Source: Saccharothrix luteola
GTDB lineage: Bacteria > Actinomycetota > Actinomycetes > Mycobacteriales > Pseudonocardiaceae
NCBI RefSeq assembly: GCF_020859565.1
Contig: NZ_JAJHUO010000019.1
Location: 1 to 64,000 of the forward strand
DNA: 64,000 nucleotides
Direction of reading: 5' to 3'
Shown here: positions 1 through 9,140 of the stretch, piece after piece
How positions within the stretch are numbered: position 1 is the first letter of the stretch
Layout: each line of letters begins with the position of its first letter
Made by a program: the position numbers and the translations under genes
The notes under the pieces: generated by a model
The model's database searches: none
The model's input: only the letters and a program-made list of their open reading frames with translations
What the model was told of the DNA's origin: nothing

Positions 1-525
1 GGAGCACACCGATCCTCCCACCGCAAGCAACCCCCTGCGGTCAAATCTCACCGACACACACCTTCGCCGACAGCGGGCGCGGTCACCGCTGACCGACAGA
101 CGCGGTCACTTCTGACACGCAAAGTCACCCTGTCCCTGGAACTCAACCGCCTGCTGGACGAGCTCGCCCACCGCCGGGAGCTCGAACGGCTGGCCAAGGA
201 CGAGTACGACGCGGCGCTGAAGCTCGCGGGCAGCGGTGTGATCTCCCGCGAGGAGCTGGAGCGGCTGAAGACCGCCTGGGAAGTGGTGAAGATCGAGCGC
301 GAGCAGGTCGAGCAGCGCACCACCGACACCAAGAAGCAGTTCGCCGACAACCCCGTGTGCAAGGACTACCCGTCGCTCCGCCCGACCCCCACGTCCACGC
401 CGACGACGACGCCGTCGACCACGCCCCCGTCCACCACGACCATGACGACCATGCCGTCCACGACGCAGTCGAGCACGCATCTGCCCATCCTCACCAGCAC
501 CGCCACGCCCGTGCCGGTGCGCTGA
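1..525 (+). CDS. Hypothetical coiled-coil protein with Thr/Pro-rich tail, 5' end outside window
   Basis: The frame is open from the first base to the TGA at 523-525, and there is no convincing ATG or GTG before the GTG at 238, so the gene probably begins upstream of the window. The middle part is charged and heptad-like (LNRLLDELAHRRELERLAK and EELERLKTAWEVVKIEREQVEQ), which suggests a coiled coil. The last 45 or so residues are almost only Thr, Pro, Ser and Met, a low-complexity linker or surface tail. I do not recognise the family. The neighbouring CHAT gene is convergent and ends 48 bp further on. Confidence 0.5.
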   Translation, partial: GAHRSSHRKQPPAVKSHRHTPSPTAGAVTADRQTRSLLTRKVTLSLELNRLLDELAHRRELERLAKDEYDAALKLAGSGVISREELERLKTAWEVVKIEREQVEQRTTDTKKQFADNPVCKDYPSLRPTPTSTPTTTPSTTPPSTTTMTTMPSTTQSSTHLPILTSTATPVPVR

Positions 526-572
526 TCACACAACCGCCGTCCGACGCCGCGGCCGAACCGGTACGGCGCCGG

Positions 573-3500
573 TCAGCTCTGCCCGCTGCCGAGGCAGACG
601 AAGGGCCTGCGCAGGGGGGCGACGGCGACGGCGTCGGCGAGTGCCTCGACGGGACGCGCGCCGGCGGCCAGGTTGCGGTGGTAGTCGGCCATGGTCGCGG
701 CGCACACCTGATCGCCGACGCCGCACAGCGGTGCGACGACGGTCCGCGTACCACCGGCCAGCAGCGCACCGGCGAAGCCCAGCGGATCGTCGCCGCGGTG
801 GATGCGGCCGAGGTCGGGTGCGTACGCCGCGAGCACCACATGGCGAGGAGGCGTGGTCAGGCCGGTCAACTGGTGGGCGAAGAGCGGGCCGTCGACGAGT
901 TCGAGGTGGGAGAACAGAGGGCTCGTCGGTTCGTGCACGCCGCGTGCGGCGACGTGCACGATCCCGGCCCCGTCGAAGGCGTCCAGCGCCGCGGCCACCG
1001 TGGCCCGGTCGCCGGTCACCGACGTCGCGGTGCGGTAGTAACCACGCAGGTGGTCGATCTCGCCGGCGTACGCGGGCATCCCGGGGCCGCGGAGCAGCAC
1101 GGTCGGTCCGGCCGGGGAGCTTTCGGCGCGGTCGGCGGCCAGCCAGGCGGTGGCCGAGGGTGCAACCACCACGGGACGACCGTGCAGCGTGGGCAGCACG
1201 CCCCAGGGCACCGCGTGCAGCGCGCCGGTGGGCACGACGACCAGTTCCCGTTCGCCGATCAGGTCGGCCAGGGGCCGGATCAACTGGGTGTCGAGCTGAT
1301 CGGCCCGCTTGCGCGCCGATGCCGAGAGTACGCTGATCAACGCTGGTGGCAGGTGGTCGGGCGCCAAGGCGTTCAGGTCGGCGGTGAGCATCCGGGCGTT
1401 CTCCGCAGCCCGCTCGGCCGACCCGAGCCGGACCGATCGGACCAGGGCGCCCACGGCGACGATCGCGACCAGCGAGTCCCGGGTGACCCCGTAGCCGACC
1501 AAGGCCCGATCGCCCAGCCTCCCGGTCACGGCGCTCAGCGGTGCGGGCCGGGCGTGGCGCGTCCAAGCGTCCCGCGGCACCCGGTTCCCACGCACCCCGA
1601 GGCCTTCGACCCTGCGGCCCTCGAACCTGCGCTGCTGACGCAGCCTGCTCAAGGTGCGTGCGCGGACGACCTCCTCGCTCGTCGGTGCCGGGCCGTGGTG
1701 GTGGATCGGGGACTTGGCCCGCTCCAGCGAGTCGAACAACGCCGTGTCGGTGTGCTCCGCGGTGATGTCCACCCCTAGCTGGGCCAGTTCGGGCCAGTGC
1801 ACGACGGTTCCGGTGGGCAGGTCCAGCGTGCCGAGCCGCTCCGGGCGGCCGCTGACCTCGGCGTACCCGTGGCGCACCTCGTTCAGCGCACGGGCTCGCT
1901 TGCCGGAAGCGACCGCGAGTTCGGCTCGGCACAGCCGCCACAGCACCCGGCAGTCCACCGGCGCCTGCCACCCCGGCGGGGGTACCGCTCGGATCAACTC
2001 CTCCGCCTCGGCCAACGCCCGACGGCGGATCGCGACGCGGGCGGCGAGCAGCCTCGCCACCCCGGCCTCGTCCGGCAGGCCCTGCGAGGCGAGCTCGTCC
2101 GCCAGCTCGACGGCACGGTGCTGGATCGCCGCCGTCGACCGATCCCGGGCGAGGTGGATCCGGAGCTCGGTGAGCCTTGCCAGGGTTGCCCAATGCTGTG
2201 CACCACGACGGGTGAACCGGCGGCGAGCCGCCGCGGCGTGCACGCCGGCTTGGGCGTAGTCACCGAGCAGAAGTTCGGCCACGGCCAAGCGTTGTTCGGC
2301 CACGGCCACGTCGATGCCGAGTTTCGCCATCCGCAGGTGCATGAGCACATCGCGGAGCCGCATGGCGGCCTCGTCCGCGAGTCCGGCGTCCAGCAGCGCT
2401 TCGGCGAAGTCGAGTCGGGAATCGGGGAATACGGCGATCCTGGCGTCCCGCAGCACCCGCTCGGCTCGCTCGTGCCAGGCGAGGGCCGCGGGTAGGTCGC
2501 CGCCGAGTCGGGCGGCGTTGCCCAGGTTCGCCAGTGCGCGCGCCCGCAACTCGGGGCGGCCTGGTACCCCGGCGACGACCGTGAAGTCGGTGACCGCGCC
2601 TTCGACATCGCCGACGGCAAGCCGTGCGAGCCCGCGGTCGAGAGTCGTGCTCGCCACCGCGGTATCGGTGATCGCCACCGACCGCCGCATGAGGCTCAGG
2701 GCGTTGTCGTAGTGATCGAGGGCTGCTGCTGATCGGTCGACCCGGTGCAGCACCATCGCGTACTGTGCTTCGACCAGTGCCGCGTTCGGTCCGCCGGCGG
2801 CCAGTTCGTTCGCGCGCGAGGCGAACTCGACGGCTGCTGCGATGTCCCCGACCTCGGCTTGCGCCGCGGCGAGGGCCATGGTGATCAGGGCGCGCGAGTC
2901 GGTGTCGGTAGCGGCGCTGTGCGCTGCTCGTTTGAGAAGCCGCAGGGCGTGGACGTGCCGGCCTTGCGCGCCGGCTTCCCTGGCCTTTGTCAGTACGTCG
3001 GGACGATCCGCGGGAAGCACCGCGTCGAAGGCCGGCTCAGGTCGGTGCGAGAGCGCGAGTTCGCTGTCCACCTCACCGAACACGGCGTCATCGGTTCCCT
3101 GCCGGTAGGTCTCGGCCACGACCTCGGCGACACGTGTGGACAGCAACCTTTCGTCCGCGAGATCAGCGAGCCGATCCGCGAACGAGTAGCGATCAGTGTC
3201 GTCCTGGGGCGACGGGAACAGGCTCGATGGCTGTTCGCCGTCGAACGCCGCCAGGATGTCGGGCATGTCGCGGGGGTCGAGACCGATCGAACGGATCGCG
3301 GTGCGCAGCAGTCCCGGATCGCGCTCGCCGACCTCGCCGGCGAGGTCGCGCAGGAGGCCGGGCACGCGCCGGATCATCCGTGGGCTCAGGCGTCGGTACA
3401 GGCCCACCGCTTCGTCGGCCAACCCCTCGGCGGTGAACGGGTCCGTGTCGAGGCCGCGTCGCACCAGGCGCAGGCACTGCACGACGAGCCTCAGCCGGAT

Positions 3501-5597
3501 GAGCCGGAAGTCGGTGGTGTCCGGCGCGGTGTCCACGGTGCGGAGGGCCGCGAGCGCTTCGTCCCGGGACTCTTCGAGGTCGTTGGTCAGCTCGGCGAGC
3601 CGGATGACGTGGAACGTGAGCGCGTAGAACTCCAGCGGCGTCCCGGAATCCGACGAGTGGTCCCGCGCGTCCCACACCTCGGCCAGCGCCTCGTCGTAGC
3701 GGTGCAGGTGCTCCAACACCTGCACCAGCAGGTCGATGATCTCGAACGACCGGTCGCCGTACCTGAACCGGTGCGTCTCGACGAGCCGGAGCGCCTCGTC
3801 GAGCTTCCGGTCACGTACCAGGTGGCGCGCGCGGCGCAGCACCTGCTCGCGCCGGTCCACCGCTTCGGCGGCACCCAGGTCTTCCTCGGACAGGCCCAGG
3901 CCGGGCGCCTTGGTCGCCAGGTACGCCTTCGAGGTGGGCGGGAACTCGTCGAACGAGGGGAGCAGCCCCGGCAGGGCGGCGTCGGCCCAGCGCTGCTCCA
4001 GCCGGGTACGCTCCTGCCCGAGCATTAGGCGGTGGTACAGCTCCTCGGTGCGGTCCGCGTCTCCCCCGCGGGCGCGGTAGTAGGTGATGGCACGTCGGTG
4101 GATGTCCGCGACGGTGCGGGGATCGTCGGCGCTGAGGCGGGGCAGCATCATCTGCCGGACGTCCTTGCGGTGCACCAACCCGCCCGGCGCCCGGTCGACG
4201 AGCATGGCCTCGCGGGCGAGTTCGTCGAACAGCAGTTGCGCCGTGGCCCGGTCGGGCACGGCGACCCGGCACGGCACGGACAGCACCGTGCGGATCAGGT
4301 CGGGGGTGACGCGGCGGAGGGTGAGCCCCGGGTGGGCGAGCCTGCGCACCTTCGGGTTGTCGATGTAGCCGAGCAGCCGGTGGTACAGCTCGCCCTCGAT
4401 CGCGCCGAGCCGCACGGCGACCTCGCGGAACGGGTCGTCCGCGGGGTGCTTGCGCAGGATGCCCGCGGCGAGCCGGACGCACAGGGGGCTCGGGCGCACC
4501 GCGTCGACCACCCGCGCCGCCTCGTCGGCCGCGAGGTCGAAGGGCAGCAGCGACCGGAGCAGCGCGATCGCCTCGTCGGGATCGAGCAGAGGAACTTGTA
4601 CCGCGCGCAACGACAGGTCCGGGGCGGGGGACCGCCCGCCCAGCACGATGGACAGGCGCGGCAGCGCCTCGGCGACCTCGGTGAGGAAGGTGGCGAACGA
4701 CCGCTGGACTTCGCGGTCGCGGCGCTGCACCTCTTCGAACGTGTCCAGGACCAGTAGGACCCGCTCGCCCGACAGGCCGGACTCCAGCAAGCGGAGCAGG
4801 TGGTCGTGCGACCTCCCCTGGTGCAGCGAACGGATGCTCGTCTCGTGCAGCTTGTCGCCACCGCGCAGCAGGTCTCGGGCGCCGGTGAGCAGGCGGTCGA
4901 ACCGGTTCTCGCCGGTCTGGGCGGCCAGTTGGTGCGCCATCGCGGCGACCACGCTGGCGGGGTACCGCGGATCGAGCTCGCTCTGGTCGAAGTTGAGGTA
5001 GCAGACCAGGCCGTCGGAGCCGATGCGCAGGACGTGGCGCGCGAGCAGCGCGGACTTGCCGATGCCGCCGACACCGTGCAGGAGCAGTGGTGGGCCGGGA
5101 CGCAGGAAGTGCGCCCACAGCAGTGACAGCATCTCCTCGCGGCCGACGAAGTGCTCGTCGCCTAGGGCCCGCAGCGGTTCCAGCAGCTCGGCGTGCGCGA
5201 GCGCGCGGTGCACCTCCGCGCCGATCGGCACGTGGTCGCCCAGCCACCGGGACAACCAGGCCATCGCGCGCAGGTCGGTCGTGCCGAGTTCTTCCGGGCG
5301 AACCGCGGCGCGCGCGCCGACGACGCGGTCGATCGCGCGCTGGCGGGCGTCGGAGGGGCGGTAGGCCAACCGGCTCCACGCCGCGCGCAACTCGTCGAAC
5401 GTCGCCCGGCTCGTCACCGACCGCCGCACCGAGTCGTCCAGCATCCAGTGGCGCACACCGCCGACGAGCACGCGGGTGGACTCGGCGAGCAGTGCCTCGC
5501 CTTCCGTACCCGTGCCGATCCACGACAGCTCGTAGTGGGACAGCAGGCTCGCCCGGAGGCGGAGCTGGTCGAGGTCGAGCGTGGCGGTGTGGTTCAC
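573..5597 (-). CDS. STAND ATPase-TPR-CHAT protein with degenerate CHAT site
   Basis: This 1,674-residue protein starts at GTG 5597, whose GTGA overlaps the stop of the upstream P-loop gene. The open frame extends further upstream but only as a shadow of that gene. A helical N-terminal region is followed by a STAND-type ATPase domain: Walker A GVGGIGKS near residue 171 and Walker B LLVLDTFEE near 280. A long helical repeat region of TPR type fills the middle. The last 270 residues align by pattern with a CHAT (caspase-like) domain, but the expected HxxxHG motif reads HVAARG (near 1544) and the expected S-A-C motif reads LAAYAP (near 1590), so the catalytic His and Cys seem lost. It is the last gene of a leftward operon with two EAD1-like proteins. 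By analogy with described NTP-dependent conflict systems it should be a sensor/switch; the pseudo-protease reading is inference. Confidence 0.85.
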   Translation of the reverse strand: MNHTATLDLDQLRLRASLLSHYELSWIGTGTEGEALLAESTRVLVGGVRHWMLDDSVRRSVTSRATFDELRAAWSRLAYRPSDARQRAIDRVVGARAAVRPEELGTTDLRAMAWLSRWLGDHVPIGAEVHRALAHAELLEPLRALGDEHFVGREEMLSLLWAHFLRPGPPLLLHGVGGIGKSALLARHVLRIGSDGLVCYLNFDQSELDPRYPASVVAAMAHQLAAQTGENRFDRLLTGARDLLRGGDKLHETSIRSLHQGRSHDHLLRLLESGLSGERVLLVLDTFEEVQRRDREVQRSFATFLTEVAEALPRLSIVLGGRSPAPDLSLRAVQVPLLDPDEAIALLRSLLPFDLAADEAARVVDAVRPSPLCVRLAAGILRKHPADDPFREVAVRLGAIEGELYHRLLGYIDNPKVRRLAHPGLTLRRVTPDLIRTVLSVPCRVAVPDRATAQLLFDELAREAMLVDRAPGGLVHRKDVRQMMLPRLSADDPRTVADIHRRAITYYRARGGDADRTEELYHRLMLGQERTRLEQRWADAALPGLLPSFDEFPPTSKAYLATKAPGLGLSEEDLGAAEAVDRREQVLRRARHLVRDRKLDEALRLVETHRFRYGDRSFEIIDLLVQVLEHLHRYDEALAEVWDARDHSSDSGTPLEFYALTFHVIRLAELTNDLEESRDEALAALRTVDTAPDTTDFRLIRLRLVVQCLRLVRRGLDTDPFTAEGLADEAVGLYRRLSPRMIRRVPGLLRDLAGEVGERDPGLLRTAIRSIGLDPRDMPDILAAFDGEQPSSLFPSPQDDTDRYSFADRLADLADERLLSTRVAEVVAETYRQGTDDAVFGEVDSELALSHRPEPAFDAVLPADRPDVLTKAREAGAQGRHVHALRLLKRAAHSAATDTDSRALITMALAAAQAEVGDIAAAVEFASRANELAAGGPNAALVEAQYAMVLHRVDRSAAALDHYDNALSLMRRSVAITDTAVASTTLDRGLARLAVGDVEGAVTDFTVVAGVPGRPELRARALANLGNAARLGGDLPAALAWHERAERVLRDARIAVFPDSRLDFAEALLDAGLADEAAMRLRDVLMHLRMAKLGIDVAVAEQRLAVAELLLGDYAQAGVHAAAARRRFTRRGAQHWATLARLTELRIHLARDRSTAAIQHRAVELADELASQGLPDEAGVARLLAARVAIRRRALAEAEELIRAVPPPGWQAPVDCRVLWRLCRAELAVASGKRARALNEVRHGYAEVSGRPERLGTLDLPTGTVVHWPELAQLGVDITAEHTDTALFDSLERAKSPIHHHGPAPTSEEVVRARTLSRLRQQRRFEGRRVEGLGVRGNRVPRDAWTRHARPAPLSAVTGRLGDRALVGYGVTRDSLVAIVAVGALVRSVRLGSAERAAENARMLTADLNALAPDHLPPALISVLSASARKRADQLDTQLIRPLADLIGERELVVVPTGALHAVPWGVLPTLHGRPVVVAPSATAWLAADRAESSPAGPTVLLRGPGMPAYAGEIDHLRGYYRTATSVTGDRATVAAALDAFDGAGIVHVAARGVHEPTSPLFSHLELVDGPLFAHQLTGLTTPPRHVVLAAYAPDLGRIHRGDDPLGFAGALLAGGTRTVVAPLCGVGDQVCAATMADYHRNLAAGARPVEALADAVAVAPLRRPFVCLGSGQS

Positions 5598-6667
5598 GCG
5601 GTCACCTTCGGGGCGAACCGGGCGTGCGCCGCCCGACCGACGGACGCGCCCACTGCCCGAAGGTCCGACAGGTCCGTCTCCGTCAGTACGTCGGCCACGA
5701 TCGAGGACACCTCGTCCGCGGTGAGCGGGGCGCCCACCGTGGTCGCGACCTCCTGGAAGAAGTCGTGCAGGTGCTTCTCGGTGATGCCGTCCAGCGATTC
5801 GACCAGCAGTACGTCGAGCACGTCCGGGGAGAAGTCGCCGGGGTGCCCCGTGACCACGAGCCGCGTGTCCTGCAGTTGGCCCGCCTCGATCTCCTTGGCG
5901 AGCCGGGCCACGGCGAGGTGGACGCACGGCCGCACCCAGGGCCGGTCCAAGCCGTCGATGAACAGCCACCGCAGGCGTGGCGGCAGTCGCCGGAACCTGC
6001 CCACGAACTGGTGCACCAGGTCCCGCACCGCGCGGGACTGCTCGACGTGCTCGTCGACCGGGTCGAGCCGCCCCAGGTCGAGCCGGGTGGCCAGGGTCGA
6101 CACCAGGTCGGCCGCGCGCACGTCGTCGTACCAGTCCTCCTCGACGTCGATGACGACGAAGTCGCAGCTCAGCGACGGGTCGTGGAGGATGTGCTGGATC
6201 AGGTGGCGGCTGTAGGACTTGCCGGAACCCGGGTCGCCGGTGATCGCGAGCACCGGGTACTCGTCCTTGAGCATCCGCAGCACGCTGCGGCGCAGGCCGT
6301 CCCGGTCGATCACCGCCCGCTTGGACCCCGGGCCGATGAGCACCGACAGGTGCCGGTGCAGTGGCACGTACCACTGCGTGGTGAGGTTCCGCGCGGCGAG
6401 CACCTGGTCCAACTCGGCGGCGACCGCGGGCACGCGGTCCCGCACCGCTCGGATCAGGTGTTCGAGCTTGCCGGCGTCGGAGGCGTCACGGGTGAGGGTC
6501 GGCCACAGGCTCGCCGCGGGCTGGTCCCAGGCGACCTCGGCGGGAGGCATGCCGATGACGAGCCACACCTCCTGGAGTTGCGGCTGCTGCCACATCGCCG
6601 CCTGCAACGTCCGGTGCAGGCGCTGCGCGGTCGCGTCGTGCCAGTCGGGTGACCGGACCCACCGCAT
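5594..6667 (-). CDS. EAD1-like domain fused to P-loop ATPase
   Basis: A 357-residue protein starting at ATG 6667, six bases after the stop of the protease gene and overlapping the STAND gene by four bases, so the three are almost certainly one operon. The first 90 or so residues look like an effector-associated domain 1 helical adaptor (pattern LHRTLQAAM, W-x-Q-P-A-A-S-L-W-P-T-L, then a helical LIRAVRDRVP segment). The same WxQPAxxLW pattern occurs at the N-terminus of the neighbouring protease. The remainder is a small NTPase: Walker A GDPGSGKS near residue 143 and Walker B WLFIDGLD near 234. Known EAD families act as homotypic adaptors in conflict systems, so this protein probably bridges the STAND protein and the protease. 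That role is inferred. Confidence 0.8.
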   Translation of the reverse strand: MRWVRSPDWHDATAQRLHRTLQAAMWQQPQLQEVWLVIGMPPAEVAWDQPAASLWPTLTRDASDAGKLEHLIRAVRDRVPAVAAELDQVLAARNLTTQWYVPLHRHLSVLIGPGSKRAVIDRDGLRRSVLRMLKDEYPVLAITGDPGSGKSYSRHLIQHILHDPSLSCDFVVIDVEEDWYDDVRAADLVSTLATRLDLGRLDPVDEHVEQSRAVRDLVHQFVGRFRRLPPRLRWLFIDGLDRPWVRPCVHLAVARLAKEIEAGQLQDTRLVVTGHPGDFSPDVLDVLLVESLDGITEKHLHDFFQEVATTVGAPLTADEVSSIVADVLTETDLSDLRAVGASVGRAAHARFAPKVTA

Positions 6668-6673
6668 CGTCGC

Positions 6674-7693
6674 TCACGCCCGCAAGTCGACGCCGAGCGC
6701 GTCCAGTCGCTCGACGACCCGCGCGATGGCGCGGCCCTGGTTGCGGTAGGCGACGCCGTCCTGCTCGGGCGAGGCGACCCACCGGTGGTGCAGCGCCACC
6801 ACGCGCCACCGCTCGTCGAAGACGGGCGAGCCGGACGACCCCGCCTTGGTGTCGGTCCAGTACTGCACCACCTCGTCGTCGGCGTAACGGACGAGGTTGT
6901 GGTGCAGGGCGATCTTCTTCGGCAACCCTCCGGGGTGCTGAATGATGGCGACCCGGTCGTCCACCTCGGGTCGCGCGCCCGAGGACAGCGGCAGGATCGG
7001 CACGTCTTCCGGCAACGGGACCGAGGTGGTGATGACGGCGAAGTCGTCAGGCCGCTCGCCCACCACCGTCGCGGGGTCGCACTCGACGACCAGCGGCTCC
7101 CGCAGCACACCGCTGGTGTCCACCTCGTAGCCGAACTCCGCGACCACGCCCGACGCCGGCACGTCCCTCGGGAGCAGGACGTGGTGGTTGGTCAGCAGCA
7201 CGCGTTCGCCGACCCGGAATCCGGTGCCATGGTAGCTCCGCCCGCCCGCCTCGACCCGCAGCAGGCACACCGCGCGTGCGCGGTCCAGACCGTGCTGGAG
7301 GAAGGCGATGTCGAGCAGCGTCTCCTGCCCGTCCACGATCTGCCGCTCGTCGCCCGTACCGCGCCACCGAAAGTCACCGGCGTCCTGCGACGGCGCCGCG
7401 ACCCGCGGCGTGGCGGCCAGCAGTTCGGTCACCCGCTGAGCGAGCACGGGACGGCTGCGGGCCGCCGCGTGCAGCAGGTCGGTGAGCACCAGGTGCATCG
7501 CGGCCTCGTTCAGCACGTCCAGCCAGAGCGTGCGCGCCGGTTGGCCCCAACGGATCACACCCGGTGAGAGGCCCGCCTCGCGCACGACGGCTTCGGCCTC
7601 CGACTCGCGGTAGATCGTCGTGCTCAGGGCGTCACGCAGCTCCTGCACGCGGACGTCGGTCCAGTCCAGCGGATGGGTCAGCAAGGGGGACAT
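6674..7693 (-). CDS. EAD1-like domain fused to trypsin-like serine protease
   Basis: A 339-residue protein from ATG 7693, first gene of the leftward operon. The N-terminal 100 residues are an EAD1-like helical domain (LRDALSTTIY, RWGQPARTLWLDVLNEA). The C-terminal half is a trypsin-like protease with a complete triad: His in TNHHVLL near residue 170, Asp in PDDFAVI near 216 and Ser in AGSSGSPV near 286, with the usual QHPGG segment before the Ser. There is no signal peptide or membrane segment, so it should act in the cytoplasm. The arrangement matches the known idea of a protease effector recruited through an EAD to an NTPase sensor. The substrate is unknown. Confidence 0.85.
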   Translation of the reverse strand: MSPLLTHPLDWTDVRVQELRDALSTTIYRESEAEAVVREAGLSPGVIRWGQPARTLWLDVLNEAAMHLVLTDLLHAAARSRPVLAQRVTELLAATPRVAAPSQDAGDFRWRGTGDERQIVDGQETLLDIAFLQHGLDRARAVCLLRVEAGGRSYHGTGFRVGERVLLTNHHVLLPRDVPASGVVAEFGYEVDTSGVLREPLVVECDPATVVGERPDDFAVITTSVPLPEDVPILPLSSGARPEVDDRVAIIQHPGGLPKKIALHHNLVRYADDEVVQYWTDTKAGSSGSPVFDERWRVVALHHRWVASPEQDGVAYRNQGRAIARVVERLDALGVDLRA

Positions 7694-7873
7694 CGTTCCG
7701 TATGATCACACCTGGTGGTCAGTGCGTTAGCCGCAGGGATCCGTTCTCACCCGAACAGACGACCTAGGTCGCTGGATGCGATCGAAACGCACCGTGCTGA
7801 CCTGTGGCGGTTACGCCGTGCGCCGATCGGGCGATGTTCGTAGGGACCACCCGCGGACGAGAACGGAGCTGGT
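7694..7873. promoter_or_regulatory. Divergent promoter region between two conflict operons
   Basis: These 180 bp separate the leftward protease operon (ATG at 7693) from the rightward operon (GTG at 7874). The rightward start has a good ribosome binding site, GGAG, five bases upstream. I see no clear -35/-10 pair for either side. The divergent layout means that both conflict operons may share control elements. Confidence 0.4.
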
Positions 7874-8221
7874 GTGGACCCGGCCGAGAGAATGGCGCTG
7901 ACCGCGTTGTGCGCCGAATTGCCGGCACTGCGCGAAGAGTGCCGCTACCAACCCGAGAGCGCCCGACGGCTGCTGGCACGGGTCGAGGAGGAGGCACGCG
8001 CGCGCCGACCCGTGCTGGCGTTGCTGGACCAACTGCTCGACGGCGGTGGTGACGAGGCGACGCGCCAGCTGAGCGGTGGTCTGCCGGGGATGGGCGCGGG
8101 GCAGGCCGACGAGGAGTCGTTCGGCTGCCCGGACGACGCGTGCGACCGGACGAGCGTGCCGGTGCCCGCCGGGCCGGTGCCGCGCTGCCTGGTCCTCGGC
8201 GCCGCGATGAAGCGCCGGTAA
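7874..8221 (+). CDS. Small conflict-operon protein with C-terminal cysteine motif
   Basis: A 115-residue protein starting at GTG 7874 with GGAG at suitable distance. The first 55 residues are helical and charged (ALTALCAELPALREEC, ARRLLARVEEEARARR). The C-terminus contains FGCPDDACDRTSVP and, 13 residues on, PRCLVLG. The three Cys in C-x5-C and P-R-C context look like a short zinc-ribbon-like knuckle. The stop lies four bases before the next gene, so it is translated with the membrane protein and the TPR-CHAT protein. Small helical proteins of this kind are common partners in actinobacterial CHAT/TPR conflict loci and may be adaptors. I cannot assign a named family. Confidence 0.65.
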   Translation: MDPAERMALTALCAELPALREECRYQPESARRLLARVEEEARARRPVLALLDQLLDGGGDEATRQLSGGLPGMGAGQADEESFGCPDDACDRTSVPVPAGPVPRCLVLGAAMKRR

Positions 8222-8225
8222 CCCG

Positions 8226-9137
8226 ATGAGCGGCTTCTTCCAGGAGCTGGCGAAGAAGCTGGCCGAGCGGTGGGTCGGCCTGCTCCTCGTGCCGGGAGCG
8301 CTGTTCGTCGTGGCCGCCGTGCTCGGGCTCCACCTGGGGCACGGGCACGCGCTGGACTGGACGAGGGCGGCACGACACCTGACCGACCGGGCCGCCGCGG
8401 TAGGGAAGCTGTCGGGCGGCGGGCAGGCGTCGGTCGTTGTGGGGCTGCTCATCGCGGCGAGCGCGGTCGGCCTGGTGGTCCAGGCGATGGCTGGCGTGAC
8501 CAGGCGAGTCTTCCTCGGCACGTGGCCGTGGCCGTTGACCCCCCTCGTCCGGTGGCGCACCGGGCGGCGGCGCACCCGCTGGCACCGGAGGGTCGCGAAG
8601 CGGCGCGAGCTGGAACGGGAACACCCGTCGGGCACCCGCACCGCGGCCCAGCAGCGCGCGGTCGACCGGGCCGCCGCCAGGGTCAACGCGCTGGCGATGG
8701 CCGAGCCGGGTAGCGCGACCTGGATGGGGGACAGGGTGCACGCCGTGGAGGCCGTCGCGCGCAACCGCTACGGCCTCGACCTGATCTTCGCCTGGCCGCG
8801 GCTGTGGCTCGTGCTGCCGGAGACCACGCGTGCCGAGATCACCACGACCCACGCCTCGTTCGCCGCCGGGATCGCGGTCGCGGCGTGGGCTTGGCCGCTG
8901 TTCGCCCTCGGCGTCCGCTGGTGGCCGGCCTTCGCCGTCGGCTTGGTCGTCGGTGCCACCGGCTGGGCGCGGGCCCGCGGCGCCGTCACGGATCTCACCG
9001 CGCTGTCGGAGGCGGCCGTCGACCTGCACGGCCGCGACCTCGGTATCGCGTTGGGTGTCGTCGAGGAAGGCGCGGTGGGGCCGCTGACTCCCGAACACGG
9101 CGCCCGGATCACCTCGCTGGTGCGGAAGGGGCGGTGA
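8226..9137 (+). CDS. Multi-pass membrane protein, putative effector of the CHAT operon
   Basis: A 303-residue protein with at least four hydrophobic segments: about residues 16-38 (WVGLLLVPGALFVVAAVLGL), 67-90 (ASVVVGLLIAASAVGLVVQA), and a closely spaced pair near 213-250 (FAAGIAVAAWAWPLFALGV, WWPAFAVGLVVGATGWA). A long Arg-rich cytoplasmic stretch (RWRTGRRRTRWHRRVAKRRE) sits between the pairs. It starts four bases after the small-protein stop and ends three bases before the TPR-CHAT start, so the three form a tight operon. Membrane proteins in such operons are candidate pore-forming or signalling effectors activated by the CHAT protease. The sequence itself shows only topology, so this role is inference. 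Confidence 0.65.
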   Translation: MSGFFQELAKKLAERWVGLLLVPGALFVVAAVLGLHLGHGHALDWTRAARHLTDRAAAVGKLSGGGQASVVVGLLIAASAVGLVVQAMAGVTRRVFLGTWPWPLTPLVRWRTGRRRTRWHRRVAKRRELEREHPSGTRTAAQQRAVDRAAARVNALAMAEPGSATWMGDRVHAVEAVARNRYGLDLIFAWPRLWLVLPETTRAEITTTHASFAAGIAVAAWAWPLFALGVRWWPAFAVGLVVGATGWARARGAVTDLTALSEAAVDLHGRDLGIALGVVEEGAVGPLTPEHGARITSLVRKGR

Positions 9138-9140
9138 CGG

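Noticed and set aside
5598..6374. N-terminal extension of the STAND-CHAT frame to 1,933 residues
   Set aside because: The extra part is Arg/Pro-rich and lies antiphase within the P-loop ATPase gene; the GTG at 5597 gives the coupled start.
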